Positions 1-10,233 of a stretch of DNA of 64,000 nucleotides are shown one piece after another. The stretch covers positions 15,217,953-15,281,952 of the forward strand of contig CM022674.1 of assembly GCA_012295275.1 (NCBI GenBank), read 5' to 3'. The number at the start of each line of letters is the position of its first letter. The first letter of the stretch is position 1. A program made the position numbers and the translations under genes. The stretch comes from Chrysomallon squamiferum (lineage: Eukaryota; Mollusca; Gastropoda; Neomphalida; Peltospiridae). The notes beneath the pieces are model-generated. The model was not told the origin of the DNA, ran no database searches, and saw only the letters and a list, made by a program, of their open reading frames with translations.

Positions 1-47
<47 letters not shown>

Positions 48-262
48 CAACAACAACAACAACAACAGCTATAATAATAAAAATAATAATAGAACTGATA
101 CGAGTTACAGTAATAATACAAATCTAATGATGATGATGTCGACAAGAACAGTGATGGTGAACATTTTTTCAACGTTCATTAATTAGCTGATATATTGTTT
201 ATTTATTTATTTATTTATTTGTTTGTTTATTTATTTATTTGTTTATTTATTAAAGGTTTCAG
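1..262. other. Left edge: ATT/AAC microsatellite and end of an intron
   Basis: The first ~65 bases are an (AAT)n/(AAC)n microsatellite. The rest is AT-rich and ends in a (TTTA/TTTG)n stretch leading to TTTCAG at 257-262, read here as the splice acceptor of the pentapeptide-repeat gene. The open frame running back to 195 (Met-Phe-Ile-Tyr-Leu-Phe repeats) is the translated TTTA microsatellite, not a real N-terminus. Confidence 0.6.
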
Positions 263-1676
263 TCCCGTTCGTTCTGGATTTGGATTTGGACGTGGATTCG
301 GCGGACTTCATGGTGCCGGACTTCACGGTAAGGGACTTCATGGTGCCGGAGTTTACGGTAACGGACTTCACGGTAACGGACTCCACGGTGCCGGAGTTTA
401 TGGTAACGGACTTCATGGTGCCGGACTTAACGGTAACGGACTTCATGGTGCCGGAGTTTACGGTAACGGACTTCATGGTGCCGGAGTTTACGGTAACGGA
501 GTTTATAGTAACGGACTTCATGGTGCCGGAGTTTACGGTAACGGGCTCCACGGTAACGGACTTCATGATGCCGGAGTTTATGGTAACGGACTTCATGGTG
601 CCGGACTTCGCGGTAACGGACTTCATGGTGCCGGAGTTTACAGTAACGGACTTCACGGTAACGGACTTCATGGTGCCGGAGTTTACGGTAACGGACTTCA
701 CGGTAACGGACTTCATGGTGCCGGAGTTTACGGTAACGGACTTCATGGTAACGGACTTCATGGTGCCGGAGTTTACGGTAACGGTCTTCACGGTAACGGA
801 CTTCATGGTACCGGAGTTTACGGTAACGGTCTCCACGGTAACGGACTTCATGGTGCCGGAGTTTATGGTAACGGACTTCACGGTAACGGACTTCATGGTG
901 TCGCTGTTCGAGGCGTTGGACTTCGCGGAAATGGTGTTTACGGAAACGGAATAATCGGACCAGGATTTGGAGTCCATGGATTTGGTGTTGTCGGAGCTGG
1001 TCTTGGTGTTCCTCACGGTGTTGCTCACGGTGCAGGTCTAGGTGTTGCTCATGGTGCTGGTGTCTACGGACCACAGGTTTACGGTGCTGGCGTCCACGGT
1101 GGATACGGTAACGGCGTATACGGTGCAGGTCTTAAAGGAGGTGCAGTCCATGGCGTCTTCGGCGCGGGATACAATGGTCCAGTTTACGGCTTAGGGTCAC
1201 GTGGTCTAGGGTTCAGTGGCCTGTCAGGTGCTGGAGTTGGAGTTCATGGTGCTGGTGTCCATGGCAACGGATATGGATTGAACGGTGTCCACGGAAACGG
1301 ATATGGTCTGAATGGTGCCCATGGCAACGGATTTGGATTGAACGGTGCCCATGGCAACGGATTTGGATTGAATGGTGTCCACGGAAACGGATTTGGATTG
1401 AATGGTGTCCATGGCAACGGATATGGTGCTGGTGCTCACGGCGTTGCTGTTCACGGAACTGGCTTGGGAATTGGAGGACGTGGTCTTGGCTTCGGGGGCG
1501 TTGGTGTAGTTGGAGTTGGAGCTGGTGGTCTTCACGGAGTCGCTCCCCATGGACATGGCGGAGTACACAATGGCGCTGGAGTCTATGGAGCTGGATACGG
1601 CGGTCGTGGTGTCGCATACGGCAGAGCTAATGGTTTTGGATTTGGCGCTGGAGTTCATGGTCTCGGTCTTCATTAA
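263..1676 (+). CDS. Gly/His/Asn/Tyr pentapeptide-repeat structural protein, terminal exon (5' partial)
   Basis: This exon encodes about 470 residues and ends at TAA 1674-1676. It starts after TTTCAG in phase 2 (one base completes a codon from an upstream exon), so the signal peptide and start codon should lie left of the window. From about 299 to 910 the protein is tandem pentapeptides G-[LV]-[HY]-G-[NA], mostly in a 15-residue unit GVYGN GLHGN GLHGA (45 bp). From 1245 to 1440 there are about six copies of a 10-residue unit of the type NG[YF]GLNG[VA]HG. The rest is Gly/Val/His-rich low-complexity sequence ending GLGLH. No catalytic or binding domain is visible. The composition recalls sclerotised proteins such as squid-beak histidine-rich proteins and nereid jaw proteins, but that is resemblance of composition, not shown homology. 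The role is inferred: an extracellular load-bearing, cross-linked or metal-binding matrix. The gene converges on the - strand gene ending at 4861. Alternative acceptor: AAAG at 252-255. Confidence 0.75.
299..910 (+). repeat. Coding minisatellite, 15 bp pentapeptide units in a 45 bp higher-order repeat
   Basis: Nearly identical 15-base units (such as GGTAACGGACTTCAT and GGTGCCGGAGTTTAC) are arranged in 45 bp blocks, with a few 30 bp blocks. Codon choice is almost fixed across copies, which implies recent unequal exchange or conversion rather than old repeats under selection at the protein level only. Confidence 0.85.
1245..1440 (+). repeat. Second coding repeat, 30 bp unit (about 6 copies)
   Basis: A 30-base unit encodes G[VA]HGNG[YF]GLN. 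Third-position changes (CCCATGGC against CCACGGAA) show that it has diverged more than the upstream 15/45 bp array. Confidence 0.8.
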
Positions 1677-2189
1677 AAATTAGCTCATCAGGCTGAGTCT
1701 CTACATGACGGGATTTTGTACTTTTTCAATTACTAAGATGGTTTTTCTAATACATTTTTCAATTTACAAGATTGCTTTCGTTGTTGTTTGTCATATTTAC
1801 TTTATTTCTCGTTCGTTATTCTGTCTTTCTTTTACTTTCATTCATTTTTCACTTTCTGTCTGATATTAGATTTATAGACAGAATAATTTTATCTTTATCT
1901 GATTTACGTGTTTTTTTGTGTGTTTTTTTACTGTTTGTTTGTTTGGTGTTTATGTGTTTATTTCTTTATTTCTTGTTTATTCCTGAAAATTCATAGTTTG
2001 AAAAACCAAGAAGGAACAATGAAAAAAAAATATAGTAATAAAAAACAAAAACAATAACAGAACAAAACGAAGAATAAAATTAAAGATACAAATGAAAGAA
2101 GTTATTAAATAAATTAATAAAATGTAAATAAAGAAAAAAGAATGACAGAAAGAAGGAAATATATTAAAAAAGAGGTGGAAAAAGTAAGT

Positions 2190-2221
<32 letters not shown>

Positions 2222-2860
2222 GAAAAAGAACAAAGAACAAAATATATATATTTTTTTTTATTAACTGAAAAAAAAAAATCAAACAAAAAACAATAAAACA
2301 AAGCAAATCAAGAAAGACAGAAGGGAAAAAAAATCAAGGAAACAGCAATGAAAGCAAGAGAGAAAATTTAACGACAAAAGAAAAATAGGACCAGACGAAA
2401 CAAGAAAAATGCTCTGCATATTTAAACGATGATAAAGACATTAATAAACTCAGAAGACCTTATAATAGATCGCAGTGAATCTCACCAGACTTTTGTAAAA
2501 AATTTATTACGCTTTTACGCTAACGAAACAAAGACACAGTTTCATACGGTGCATGACACAGCAACATTCTAGCATAATGATAACGATGAGTAATTACAGA
2601 CGCAATAAAACAACACACGGAAATACTGAGCAATTCACATTTGCCATAATTCCTGCTGATGCTTAAACTGCAATTACTTCTTTATGTGAATTTATTGCAA
2701 AATTTATGACTGTTTTATTATTTCGTATTCTAAAGAAAGAAAACCGATTTGTTTTTCATCTGTAGGAATAAAACTGATTTAAAAGAGAAATAAAAGGTTT
2801 GTATCCTTATCACGAAAGCTAAAGCATATTGATCGTCTTCTGTTGTGAGTTTGAAAGGCG
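1677..2860. other. 3' flank of the pentapeptide gene, AT-rich
   Basis: No gene is seen. A possible poly(A) signal AATAAA lies at 2073-2078 for the + strand gene. Short TTTA/TAAA microsatellites occur at about 2190-2220. Confidence 0.5.
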
Positions 2861-2864
2861 TGAG

Positions 2865-3480
2865 GCATTTGTTTAAAAATTTTACTAAAAATAAATAATT
2901 AATTTTGCGTTATCAGCTGCTGCATGCCAAACATTTGTTTAAAATCATCACAAAAACGATTAATTGATTGTCTATCGTTAGCTATTGAATATCAAACATT
3001 TGTTTAAAAACATCACTAAAACAATTAACTGATTGTCTATTGTTAGCTATTGAATATCAAACATTTGTTTAAAAACATCACTAAAACAATTAATTGATTG
3101 TCTATTCGTTAGCTATTAAATATCAAACATTTGGTTAATGAAAATTGGTACTGGATGTCAAATATATATTCAACCAAATCACAGGAGTATATTTATTAAT
3201 TTTCTATGGTCACCTATTAGATGTTAAATATTTAATAACGTCATTAGAATACGTCTATAGTCATTACACTTTCTGTAATTCAAATAAACATTAATTTAAC
3301 GAAATCACTCAAACATATTTATTAAATTTTCTGTCATGACCCACTGCATGTCAAAAACGTGTTTGATCACATCACTAGAGTATTCTTATATAATACTGTT
3401 CTACCTTAAGTACCGAAAGGTAAGATTAAATTAAACCACTAGAGAATATTAATTAATTCCACCACTGTGAACCTTGTGAA
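2865..3480. repeat. Decaying minisatellite, ~65 bp period
   Basis: The motif CATTTGTTTAAA recurs at about 2866, 2932, 2996, 3062 and (as CATTTGGTTAA) 3128. Each is followed by ATCACTAAAACAATTAATTGATTGTCTAT-like sequence, for four clear copies. Downstream to about 3480 more divergent versions can be followed (ATCAC-AGAGTAT...TTTATTAATTTTCTAT...GATGTTAAA). Noncoding. Confidence 0.75.
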
Positions 3481-3948
3481 ATATTAAATAGTTACAACTC
3501 AGCTTTCAGGTGAAAACTAATTTTCTCACTACCAGCAATTTATATGTCTTTGACATTTAATTTTACTGTATACAATAGCTAGTATAAGATAATTTCATAC
3601 TAAAATAATTGTGGGGAGGCTGGAACTATTAAACAAATAAAAGAATCACAAAACACCAAAACAGACCAATACACCAATACATGACTTTTTCAGACATACG
3701 CATTCGAACATGCACTCTCGCACTTTTAAATAATTACAGACAGTCACAATCCTTTTTAATTAATTTGTCTGAACTGATATGTAGGTTTGCGTGTGTGAAT
3801 GACATAATGCTGATCTGTTGCGGTTTTTTCTTTCGTAATTTTTTTTTTTAATTATTGTCTCAGACTGCTGATTAATAATTTAAAAGTGTTAATTATGCTT
3901 AATGTCATTCAGAAAAAAAAAAAATATTGTTCAGTTTGTTCTTGAAAA

Positions 3949-3953
<5 letters not shown>

Positions 3954-4022
<69 letters not shown>
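3954..4022. repeat. (CT)n microsatellite
   Basis: About 35 uninterrupted CT dinucleotides. Confidence 0.95.
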
Positions 4023-4027
<5 letters not shown>

Positions 4028-4048
4028 TTCATAGTTTTATCAGATCGG

Positions 4049-4075
4049 CGGTCAAAGGTCATCATTGTGACGTCA
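4049..4075 (+). promoter_or_regulatory. DR1-type nuclear receptor site next to a consensus CRE
   Basis: CGGTCA-A-AGGTCA (4049-4061) is a direct repeat of the AGGTCA half-site with one spacer base (DR1, the RXR/HNF4 type). Six bases later comes TGACGTCA (4068-4075), the full palindromic cAMP-response element. Both lie between two convergent genes, so this would be a distal element if functional. Evidence is motif match only. Confidence 0.3.
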
Positions 4076-4797
4076 AAATACATTTACGTCATTATTAAAC
4101 AAAGTTCATGCAGGTGCAAATTCATATATTTTAATAACTTGAGGACTTGCATGTATTTTATATTTATCTGACAATGGGATTCAATATAGAGGTGTGTTGT
4201 TTTTGTTTTTGTTGTTATTGTTTTTTTAACTTATTTATTTATTTTATCATTTATTTCTGTTTACACAGATTACAGAGCGAAGTGAAGTCGGCATTCTGTG
4301 TTAGAAACAATGAAATGACGCAACGTTATTATTAGATGTAAACAAAAATAGGATATGTCGCCAGCTGTTTTTTTTTTTTTTCTTAATAATGATTAACAAC
4401 GATTTGATTCAGGTATTTATTTATACATTTATTTATTTATTTATTTGTTTGTTTGTTTGTTTGTTTGATTAATTATTTATAACTAAATTTTTCGTTTTAA
4501 TTTTAATTTCAAAATGACAGATATAACTTCAGAATTGTTTTGAAGTTAATTTTACCATTTTTTTTAACATTGTATGTTTGCGGATATGTTAGTGTCTATA
4601 TTAAATATATTTTACAGGAAGGTATTGTACACATGTGTGTATTATGCTTAAATATGCGTGAGTTTGTGTGTGTATTTATGTTTGTTGATGCATGTCTTTA
4701 ATCTTGTGAATCTATTTGTGCTTTTGTCTAGAAATATATGTAACCATTAGTCCAAAAAACAACAACTAAAACGTCAGTAACTGTTTTTAATCACCAG
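4076..4797. other. Intergenic, AT-rich
   Basis: TTTA/TTTG microsatellites at about 4222-4256 and 4415-4466; no gene seen. Confidence 0.5.
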
Positions 4798-4803
4798 TTT
4801 ATT
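4798..4803 (-). terminator. Poly(A) signal of the secreted His/Ala/Tyr-rich gene
   Basis: On the - strand this reads AATAAA, about 58 bases after the stop codon at 4861-4863. An overlapping second copy sits at 4802-4807. Confidence 0.6.
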
Positions 4804-4860
4804 TATTTAGAAAAAGACATTTAAAAAAAACTGACTCTATTTATAAGGTCCAGTGAGACA

Positions 4861-5912
4861 CTAGTGGTAAGGGTAGTAAGCTTGGTAGTGAGCTGGGTAG
4901 TAGTAGCGGGGATATCTAACGTATGCACCGTCCACGTAGTTGTGTGTCACAGCAGCAGGAACAACACTTTGAGCTGCGACGTAGTTGTGGGCAGCGACTG
5001 CAGGAACACCGCTGTGGCCTGCGCCGAAGACGTGTCCGTGGCCGGCGTGGCTGGCGTCATCTCTGAGTGCAGCAGCGTGGTTCCTGTCGGCATGGAGGGC
5101 ACCACCGCGACGAAGTGCAGCATAGGCACCGTTGTAGTCGTTGTATTTAGCGGCTGCGTGAGCAGCGTTAGAGCCAGCGTCATCAGCGTGGCCGTTGTCG
5201 TGATAACCGAGGTGGTGGGCGTTGTCTCCAGCTCTGTAGTATTTGGCGTTGTTGTTGTTGTAGTGAGCCTGGCCGTGGGCCTGGGCGTACTTGTCGTTGT
5301 GGTTGGCGTTCTGCGAGTGCTTGCCTTGGTAATATCCTTTGTAGTAGCCGCCGCTGTCACCGTTGCGATGGTGGCCGTTGTTGCCGTAGAGGTCGTCGTA
5401 CTTCTTCCTGTTGTAGATCAGCTTCTCGTAGTCGTGGCCGCCGTAGCCGTGTGAGTTGTGGAATTTCTTGATGACGCGGTGATTGGCAGCCTTGTCGTGA
5501 TAGACGTGTCTAAGGCTGTTGTCGACGTGTTTGTTGGCGAAGTTGTCGTGGTGAGCGGCATTGGCACCGTGGGCAGCAGCCGCGTTGCTGTAGCTGTGAC
5601 CGGCGGCTTGCTTTCCGGCGGCAGCGGCTCCTGCGGTATGTCTGAAGCCGTTCTGGTCGTCGTGTCCGGATCCGAATCGTACGCTTCTGTCGTCGTGGTC
5701 GAAGCCGGATTTCCCAGCTTTGCGGACGTCCTGGCCGCTGGCGTGAGCAGAGTTGGCGACGTGGGCGTCAAATAAACCATTCTGACCGTTAGCGTGTTTC
5801 ACAGCAGCGCCGAACCCAGCAGCATGGCCCGCCTGACTTCCGTGTCCGTATCCATTTCCGTATGCGTATGGGACTGCGTGCGCACCATGCGTTCCTGAAA
5901 GAACAAAAATAA

Positions 5913-5952
<40 letters not shown>

Positions 5953-7293
5953 GTAATAATTACAATAATTATGATGATGATGATATTAATCTAGTTTTCT
6001 GTTTTAATAAACACGGAGAAGTGAAATATAAACGTAGAGAACACTGGGACAGGACTGCAGTCAATTATTACCAGAAAGCCGCGTACATATTTATTTTATT
6101 TTTATTTATTTTATTATTTTATTATTTCTTCTTCTTTTCTTTTTCTTTTTATTTTTTTTAATTTTTTTTTATATTTTTTCTTAGTTTTTACTTATTGACT
6201 GACTAATTGATTGATTTATATTTTCTCTTTAACTTAAGTTTAAAATTACGTACAGTAGCACTGTGAGGTCATACTTATTAATAATGCACCGAATTCCTAT
6301 CACTTAGTAAACCAAGTTAGGAAAGTGAATGCTCCATAGAATATTGAACCAAACATGTTTGTTCATGTTTGTTCACGGTTGTTCATGTTTGTTCGTATTT
6401 GCTCATGTTTGTTAAATGTTGTTCAGCTTTATTAATGTTTGCTCAAATTTTTCATATTTGTTCATGTTTTTTTGTTTGTTTGTTTGAACTTGTTTGTTGC
6501 TGTTTGATTCTATTTGTTCATGTTTCTTCATGTTTGTTCATGTTTACAAACAAAAGTCTGGCAGGGCCTTACCTCCCACAGCTTTTTTGTAGAGGCCGTT
6601 CCTGCTGTAGTAGTCGTCGTATTTTTTCAGGGCGTCGTTGTGAGCGTGGTCATAACGACGAGCACTTCCGGCAGCGGCGTTGTACTTGGCGTCGTGGACG
6701 TGGTCGGCTCCGCCAGCGTTGTGAGCGTGGTTGGCCACGTCGCCGTACTGAGCATCATTGAAGTGTTTCTTGTGAGCGTGGTCGACGTAGTCAGCGCCGG
6801 CGTTCTGGTGAGCAGCATCGTGAGCATTCTTGTGATCAGCGACGTTGGCAGCTTTGGCGTTGGCGAAGTCGTTGTGGGCTCCGTACGAGTCGAGGCTCTT
6901 AGAATCGGTGTGGTCGTCGAGGTAGTAGTCACCGTCGTTGTGAGCGTGGTGGCCGTAGTCCTTTTTGAAGCCGTAGTTGACGTGGTCGCCGTATCGGTCT
7001 CCCTACAGAACAGTGAACAATGACCTCAAACTTTCGACCTTTCACCTTTGACCTTTCAAGTCTGCGCTTACGATATTAACAACTAACATCGTGGCTGTTG
7101 GATTGACCTTTCGCCTTTAACCTTTTATTTTGATGATGAGTTAAGACACAAAGTAACTGATGTAGTTGTTTGTCTCTAAGAAACGTAAATTAACGTCAAA
7201 GATACAAGCGAGGATTTAAAAATAGATTTGATTTCACCTCAAAAACTGGGTAAGTTTTTATTCGCAGCTCCGCTATTATTATTGTTATTACTG

Positions 7294-7343
<50 letters not shown>

Positions 7344-7760
7344 AAATCATTTTTTTTAGTTTAATTTACTTTACACAGGCAATGCATTACATACAGTTCA
7401 TCATAGAGTCAATATTCCGAGTTACGAACATTAAAACTAGTTTAGCTGAATAGTACATTATAATATGCAGTTTGATAAATACATGTATACACAGAACGTT
7501 ATATCCATCTTCTCACAGAAGAAAAGTTTTAAATACATTATTAATATTTTAATAGTAGATTATATTATACCGTGAGAAACCAACAAGTTAGGAACAAACT
7601 ATTGTTCGGTATTATACACTTAGTATAACAACTGTCAGTACAGTACAGTATATCAATAATAATATTATTACACTTTAATGTATGTTTAGTTTGTTTCTAT
7701 GTACGGGTGTTTGTAAGTCGGATGATTTGAAAATTTTCATTTTATTTTTTTTTTTATTTT

Positions 7761-7795
<35 letters not shown>

Positions 7796-8337
7796 CTTTA
7801 ATTTAATTTAAATTCATAAATAAACATTCCTTACCTTATTATAATGATCAAGTGCATTAGCAAGCTGGTAATAACGTCCTGCGTGTCCTAAATCTTTGCG
7901 AGCGAAAGCGTTAGCAGCATCATCATGGTGGGCCGCAGCGGCGTTCTGTGCGTGAGCACCGGCTGCATGGTCCGTGTGTTTAGCTGCGCCGTTGTTGTAG
8001 TAGCTGCCGCCTTTATCAACTTTGTTGTAATTATAATTACGAGCTCTAGCGTAGCCGTTTGCTTTATCAGCAGCTCGGGCACCTTGTTGTCCAAACTGAC
8101 TGCCGCGCGCTGCATAGTCAGCGTATTTTTTGTTCACGTTGTCGTGGGCATATCTGTCGTGACCGTAGTTACCGTAGAGGGCAGCTCCATGTGCAGCTCC
8201 GTAAGGACTTGGAACGTACAGCGCCTTGGCAACGGCGAAAGTCAGGACTATGACCACAGCAATAGTACACTGGAAATAATAATAACAATACTAGTTCTAC
8301 TACTACTACTACTAATAACAACAACAACAACAACAAC

Positions 8338-8374
<37 letters not shown>

Positions 8375-9632
8375 TAAAATGATGATGATGATAAGAAGAA
8401 GAAGAAAAAGAAGAAGAAAAAAGAAGAAGAAAAAGAAGAAGAAGAAGAAAAGAAAAAGAAGAAGAAGAAAAAGAAGAACAAGAAAAAGAAGAAGAAGAAG
8501 GATGAGAAAAAGAAGAAGAAAAGAAGAAGAAGAAGAAGAAAAAGAAGAAGAAGAAAGAAGAAAGAAGAAGAAGAAAGAAGAAGAAAAAAAAGAAGAAGAA
8601 AAGAAGAAGAAGAAGGAGGAAGGAGGAAGAAGAAGAAGAAGGAGAAGAAGAAGAAGAAGAAGAAGAAGAAGAAGAAGGAAAGGAGGAAGAAGAAGAAGAA
8701 GAAGGAAGAAGAGGAGAAGGAAGGAGGAGAAGAAGAAGAAAGAAGAAGGAAGAAAGAAGAAGAAGAAGAACGGAGAAGAAGAAGAAAAGAGAAGAAGAAG
8801 ATCAAAAAAACAAGAAGAAGAAGAAAAAGAAGAAAAGAAGAAGAAGATGAAAAGAAGAAGAAGGAGAAGAAGAATCATTAAGAACAACAACAGAAATTGT
8901 ACTTAAGAAGAAGAAGAAGAAGGCCATAATGATGATGGTGATGATGATGATGATGATGATGAGGATGATGATGAAGATGGTAATATATCCACTACGGAAA
9001 CTAGAGGAGAAGTAAACTACAAAACCGACCAGATAAATTGTATATGAACACAAGACAACAATTCTGTTTTCTAATAACCAAATAATTTTAGGATGATGAT
9101 GTTTAAAGAAATCAATATAATTTCCAAAATGAAACGCACTAGTAATAAATAAATAAATAAATAAATAAATAAAATATAAATAAATAAACAAATAATTAAA
9201 AAAACATACATACAAACAAACAAACAAATAACTAAATAAAGTAATTTTTCTTTCCAGTCAAATTTTTATATTAAATTTTGTTTAAGTTTCCAATTGATCA
9301 TTTTATGATGAAAATTAATTAATATATTCTAAAGATGTTATTAAATATATTTTATTCAACTTTAGACAATCTGTCAATTAATTAATTAAGTAATTTAGAG
9401 ATGACAGAACATCTAAGTTTTATTTCGTTAAATAATAATTATTAAATTATTCTACATTCAGAAGCCGGTAAAAGAAAAGGAAATAAAGAATTTTTAGTCA
9501 CATAACTAATTAAAAGTTTAAAAGCGAACAACTGATGACAGAAAATTAGTCAGTGTACTGCAGCAATGTTTTAATCAAATGATACATTTCTAATAATTAA
9601 AAGTACATTAATGTGTTCAACTGAACTTAATA

Positions 9633-9678
<46 letters not shown>

Positions 9679-10145
9679 AAGAGGGAGAATGGAAAAAAAA
9701 TACAGATAAGTAGTTTTGTATCCAACAGCTAATGGTAGAAAAATGATCTATGTAATTTAATAACGATATTAAATACGTTTGAAATCCAAATAAATAAATA
9801 AATAAATAAAATATAAATAAATAAACAAACAATAAAAAATAAAAAATAAAAAATAAACAATAAAAAATAAACAATAAAAAAAATATGATACATTTCTAAT
9901 AATCAAAAGTACATTAATGTGTTCAACTGAACTTAATAAAAAAAATAAAAATAAAAATTTTAAAAAATTTAAAGAGGGAGAAGGGAAAAAAAGCTGTAAC
10001 AGAAGACTGGTTAATATAGTCTGTATTTTAAAAATACTCAATAATTAAGGCATTTTAGAAGTAACGTTAAAAAAAAATAAATTTAAAAATAGCTTCTAAT
10101 ATGAGAACAAATTTAAAAATTAAACTTTAATTTCTTTACCTTCAT
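4861..10145 (-). CDS. Secreted Ala/His/Asn/Asp/Tyr-rich structural protein, four exons, 634 aa
   Basis: Coding exons on the - strand are 10145-10140 (Met-Lys), 8269-7835, 7002-6573 and 5894-4861. All introns have GT-AG ends and phases 0, 0 and 1 join without a stop. The N-terminus MKCTIAVVIVLTFAVAKA followed by LYVP is a textbook signal peptide with an AxA-type cleavage site after residue 18. The mature protein is low in complexity, dominated by Ala, His, Asn, Asp, Tyr and Gly, with almost no Cys and no recognisable domain. One short motif recurs once per large exon: KKYADY (49-54), KKYDDY (273-278) and KKYDDL (454-459), each followed by a Tyr/Gly/Asn-rich segment. This suggests the exons arose by duplication. 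The C-terminus is Tyr/Pro/His-rich (ending YYPYH). A TATA box and a poly(A) signal fit. Likely an extracellular matrix, cuticle, shell or mucus protein; His and Tyr could serve metal binding or oxidative cross-linking (inference). I do not recognise the family. Confidence 0.85.
5915..5951. repeat. (AAT)n microsatellite in intron 3 of the secreted gene
   Basis: About twelve ATA/AAT triplets just inside the intron, close to the acceptor of the last exon. Confidence 0.9.
6355..6545. repeat. Degenerate TTTGTTCATG minisatellite in intron 3
   Basis: A 10-12 base unit close to TTTGTTCATG is repeated about 15 times with substitutions and TTTG expansions. It stops about 25 bases short of the exon 3 donor on the - strand. 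Confidence 0.7.
7021..7130. repeat. Clustered TGACCTTTC 9-mers beside exon 3
   Basis: GACCTTTC-type units (TGACCT, CGACCTTTC, TGACCTTTC, TGACCTTTCG) recur five or six times in intron 2, immediately upstream of the exon 3 acceptor on the - strand. TGACCT is the complement of a nuclear-receptor half-site, but a small minisatellite is the simpler reading. Confidence 0.4.
7282..7342. repeat. (ATT)n microsatellite
   Basis: About 20 ATT triplets in intron 2 of the secreted gene. Confidence 0.9.
8281..8388. repeat. ACT/AAC/AAT compound microsatellite
   Basis: Adjacent (TAC)n, (AAC)n and (AAT)n runs, starting only 10 bases upstream of the exon 2 acceptor on the - strand. Confidence 0.85.
8390..8916. 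repeat. ~500 bp polypurine (GAA/AAG)n tract in intron 1
   Basis: An almost uninterrupted A/G strand of GAA, GAAA and GGA variants. It lies inside intron 1 of the - strand secreted gene, so the sense strand of that gene is the polypyrimidine strand. Open frames across it (Lys/Arg/Glu or Ser/Phe/Leu runs) are artefacts. A tandem ATG/GAT run follows at 8928-8978. Confidence 0.9.
9582..9985. repeat. Local ~300 bp duplication with poly(A) in intron 1
   Basis: ACATTTCTAATAATTAAAAG...GTGTTCAACTGAACTTAATA...GAGGGAGAA occurs at 9582-9690 and again at 9886-9983. One copy carries a ~44-base poly(A) and the other an (AAAAAT)n run. Confidence 0.75.
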
Positions 10146-10227
10146 GTTGGTGACCTCGATTGTTCACCTCTTCAAAGAGCTGCGCTTCAAAGGCCCGAAA
10201 CTGCCAAGAGAACTAAGAGATCGAGAC

Positions 10228-10233
10228 TATATA
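10228..10233 (-). promoter_or_regulatory. TATA box of the secreted gene
   Basis: CTATATAG (10227-10234, palindromic) lies 83 bases upstream of the ATG (10145-10143) on the - strand. A start site around 10200 would leave a ~55 base leader. The sequence between is locally GC-richer than its surroundings. Confidence 0.6.

Noticed and set aside
223-1074. Long open frames in other frames and on the - strand across the pentapeptide array
   Set aside because: A 15 bp periodic repeat keeps several frames open by construction; only the GLHG/GVYG frame continues through both repeat modules to a stop with consistent composition.
4864-5775. + strand Val-rich open frames opposite the secreted gene's last exon
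   Set aside because: They are the antisense of an Ala/His/Asn-rich coding exon; no splice sites or signal peptide support them.
8248-8906. Lys/Arg/Glu-rich and Ser/Phe/Leu-rich open frames
   Set aside because: Pure translation of the GAA polypurine tract.
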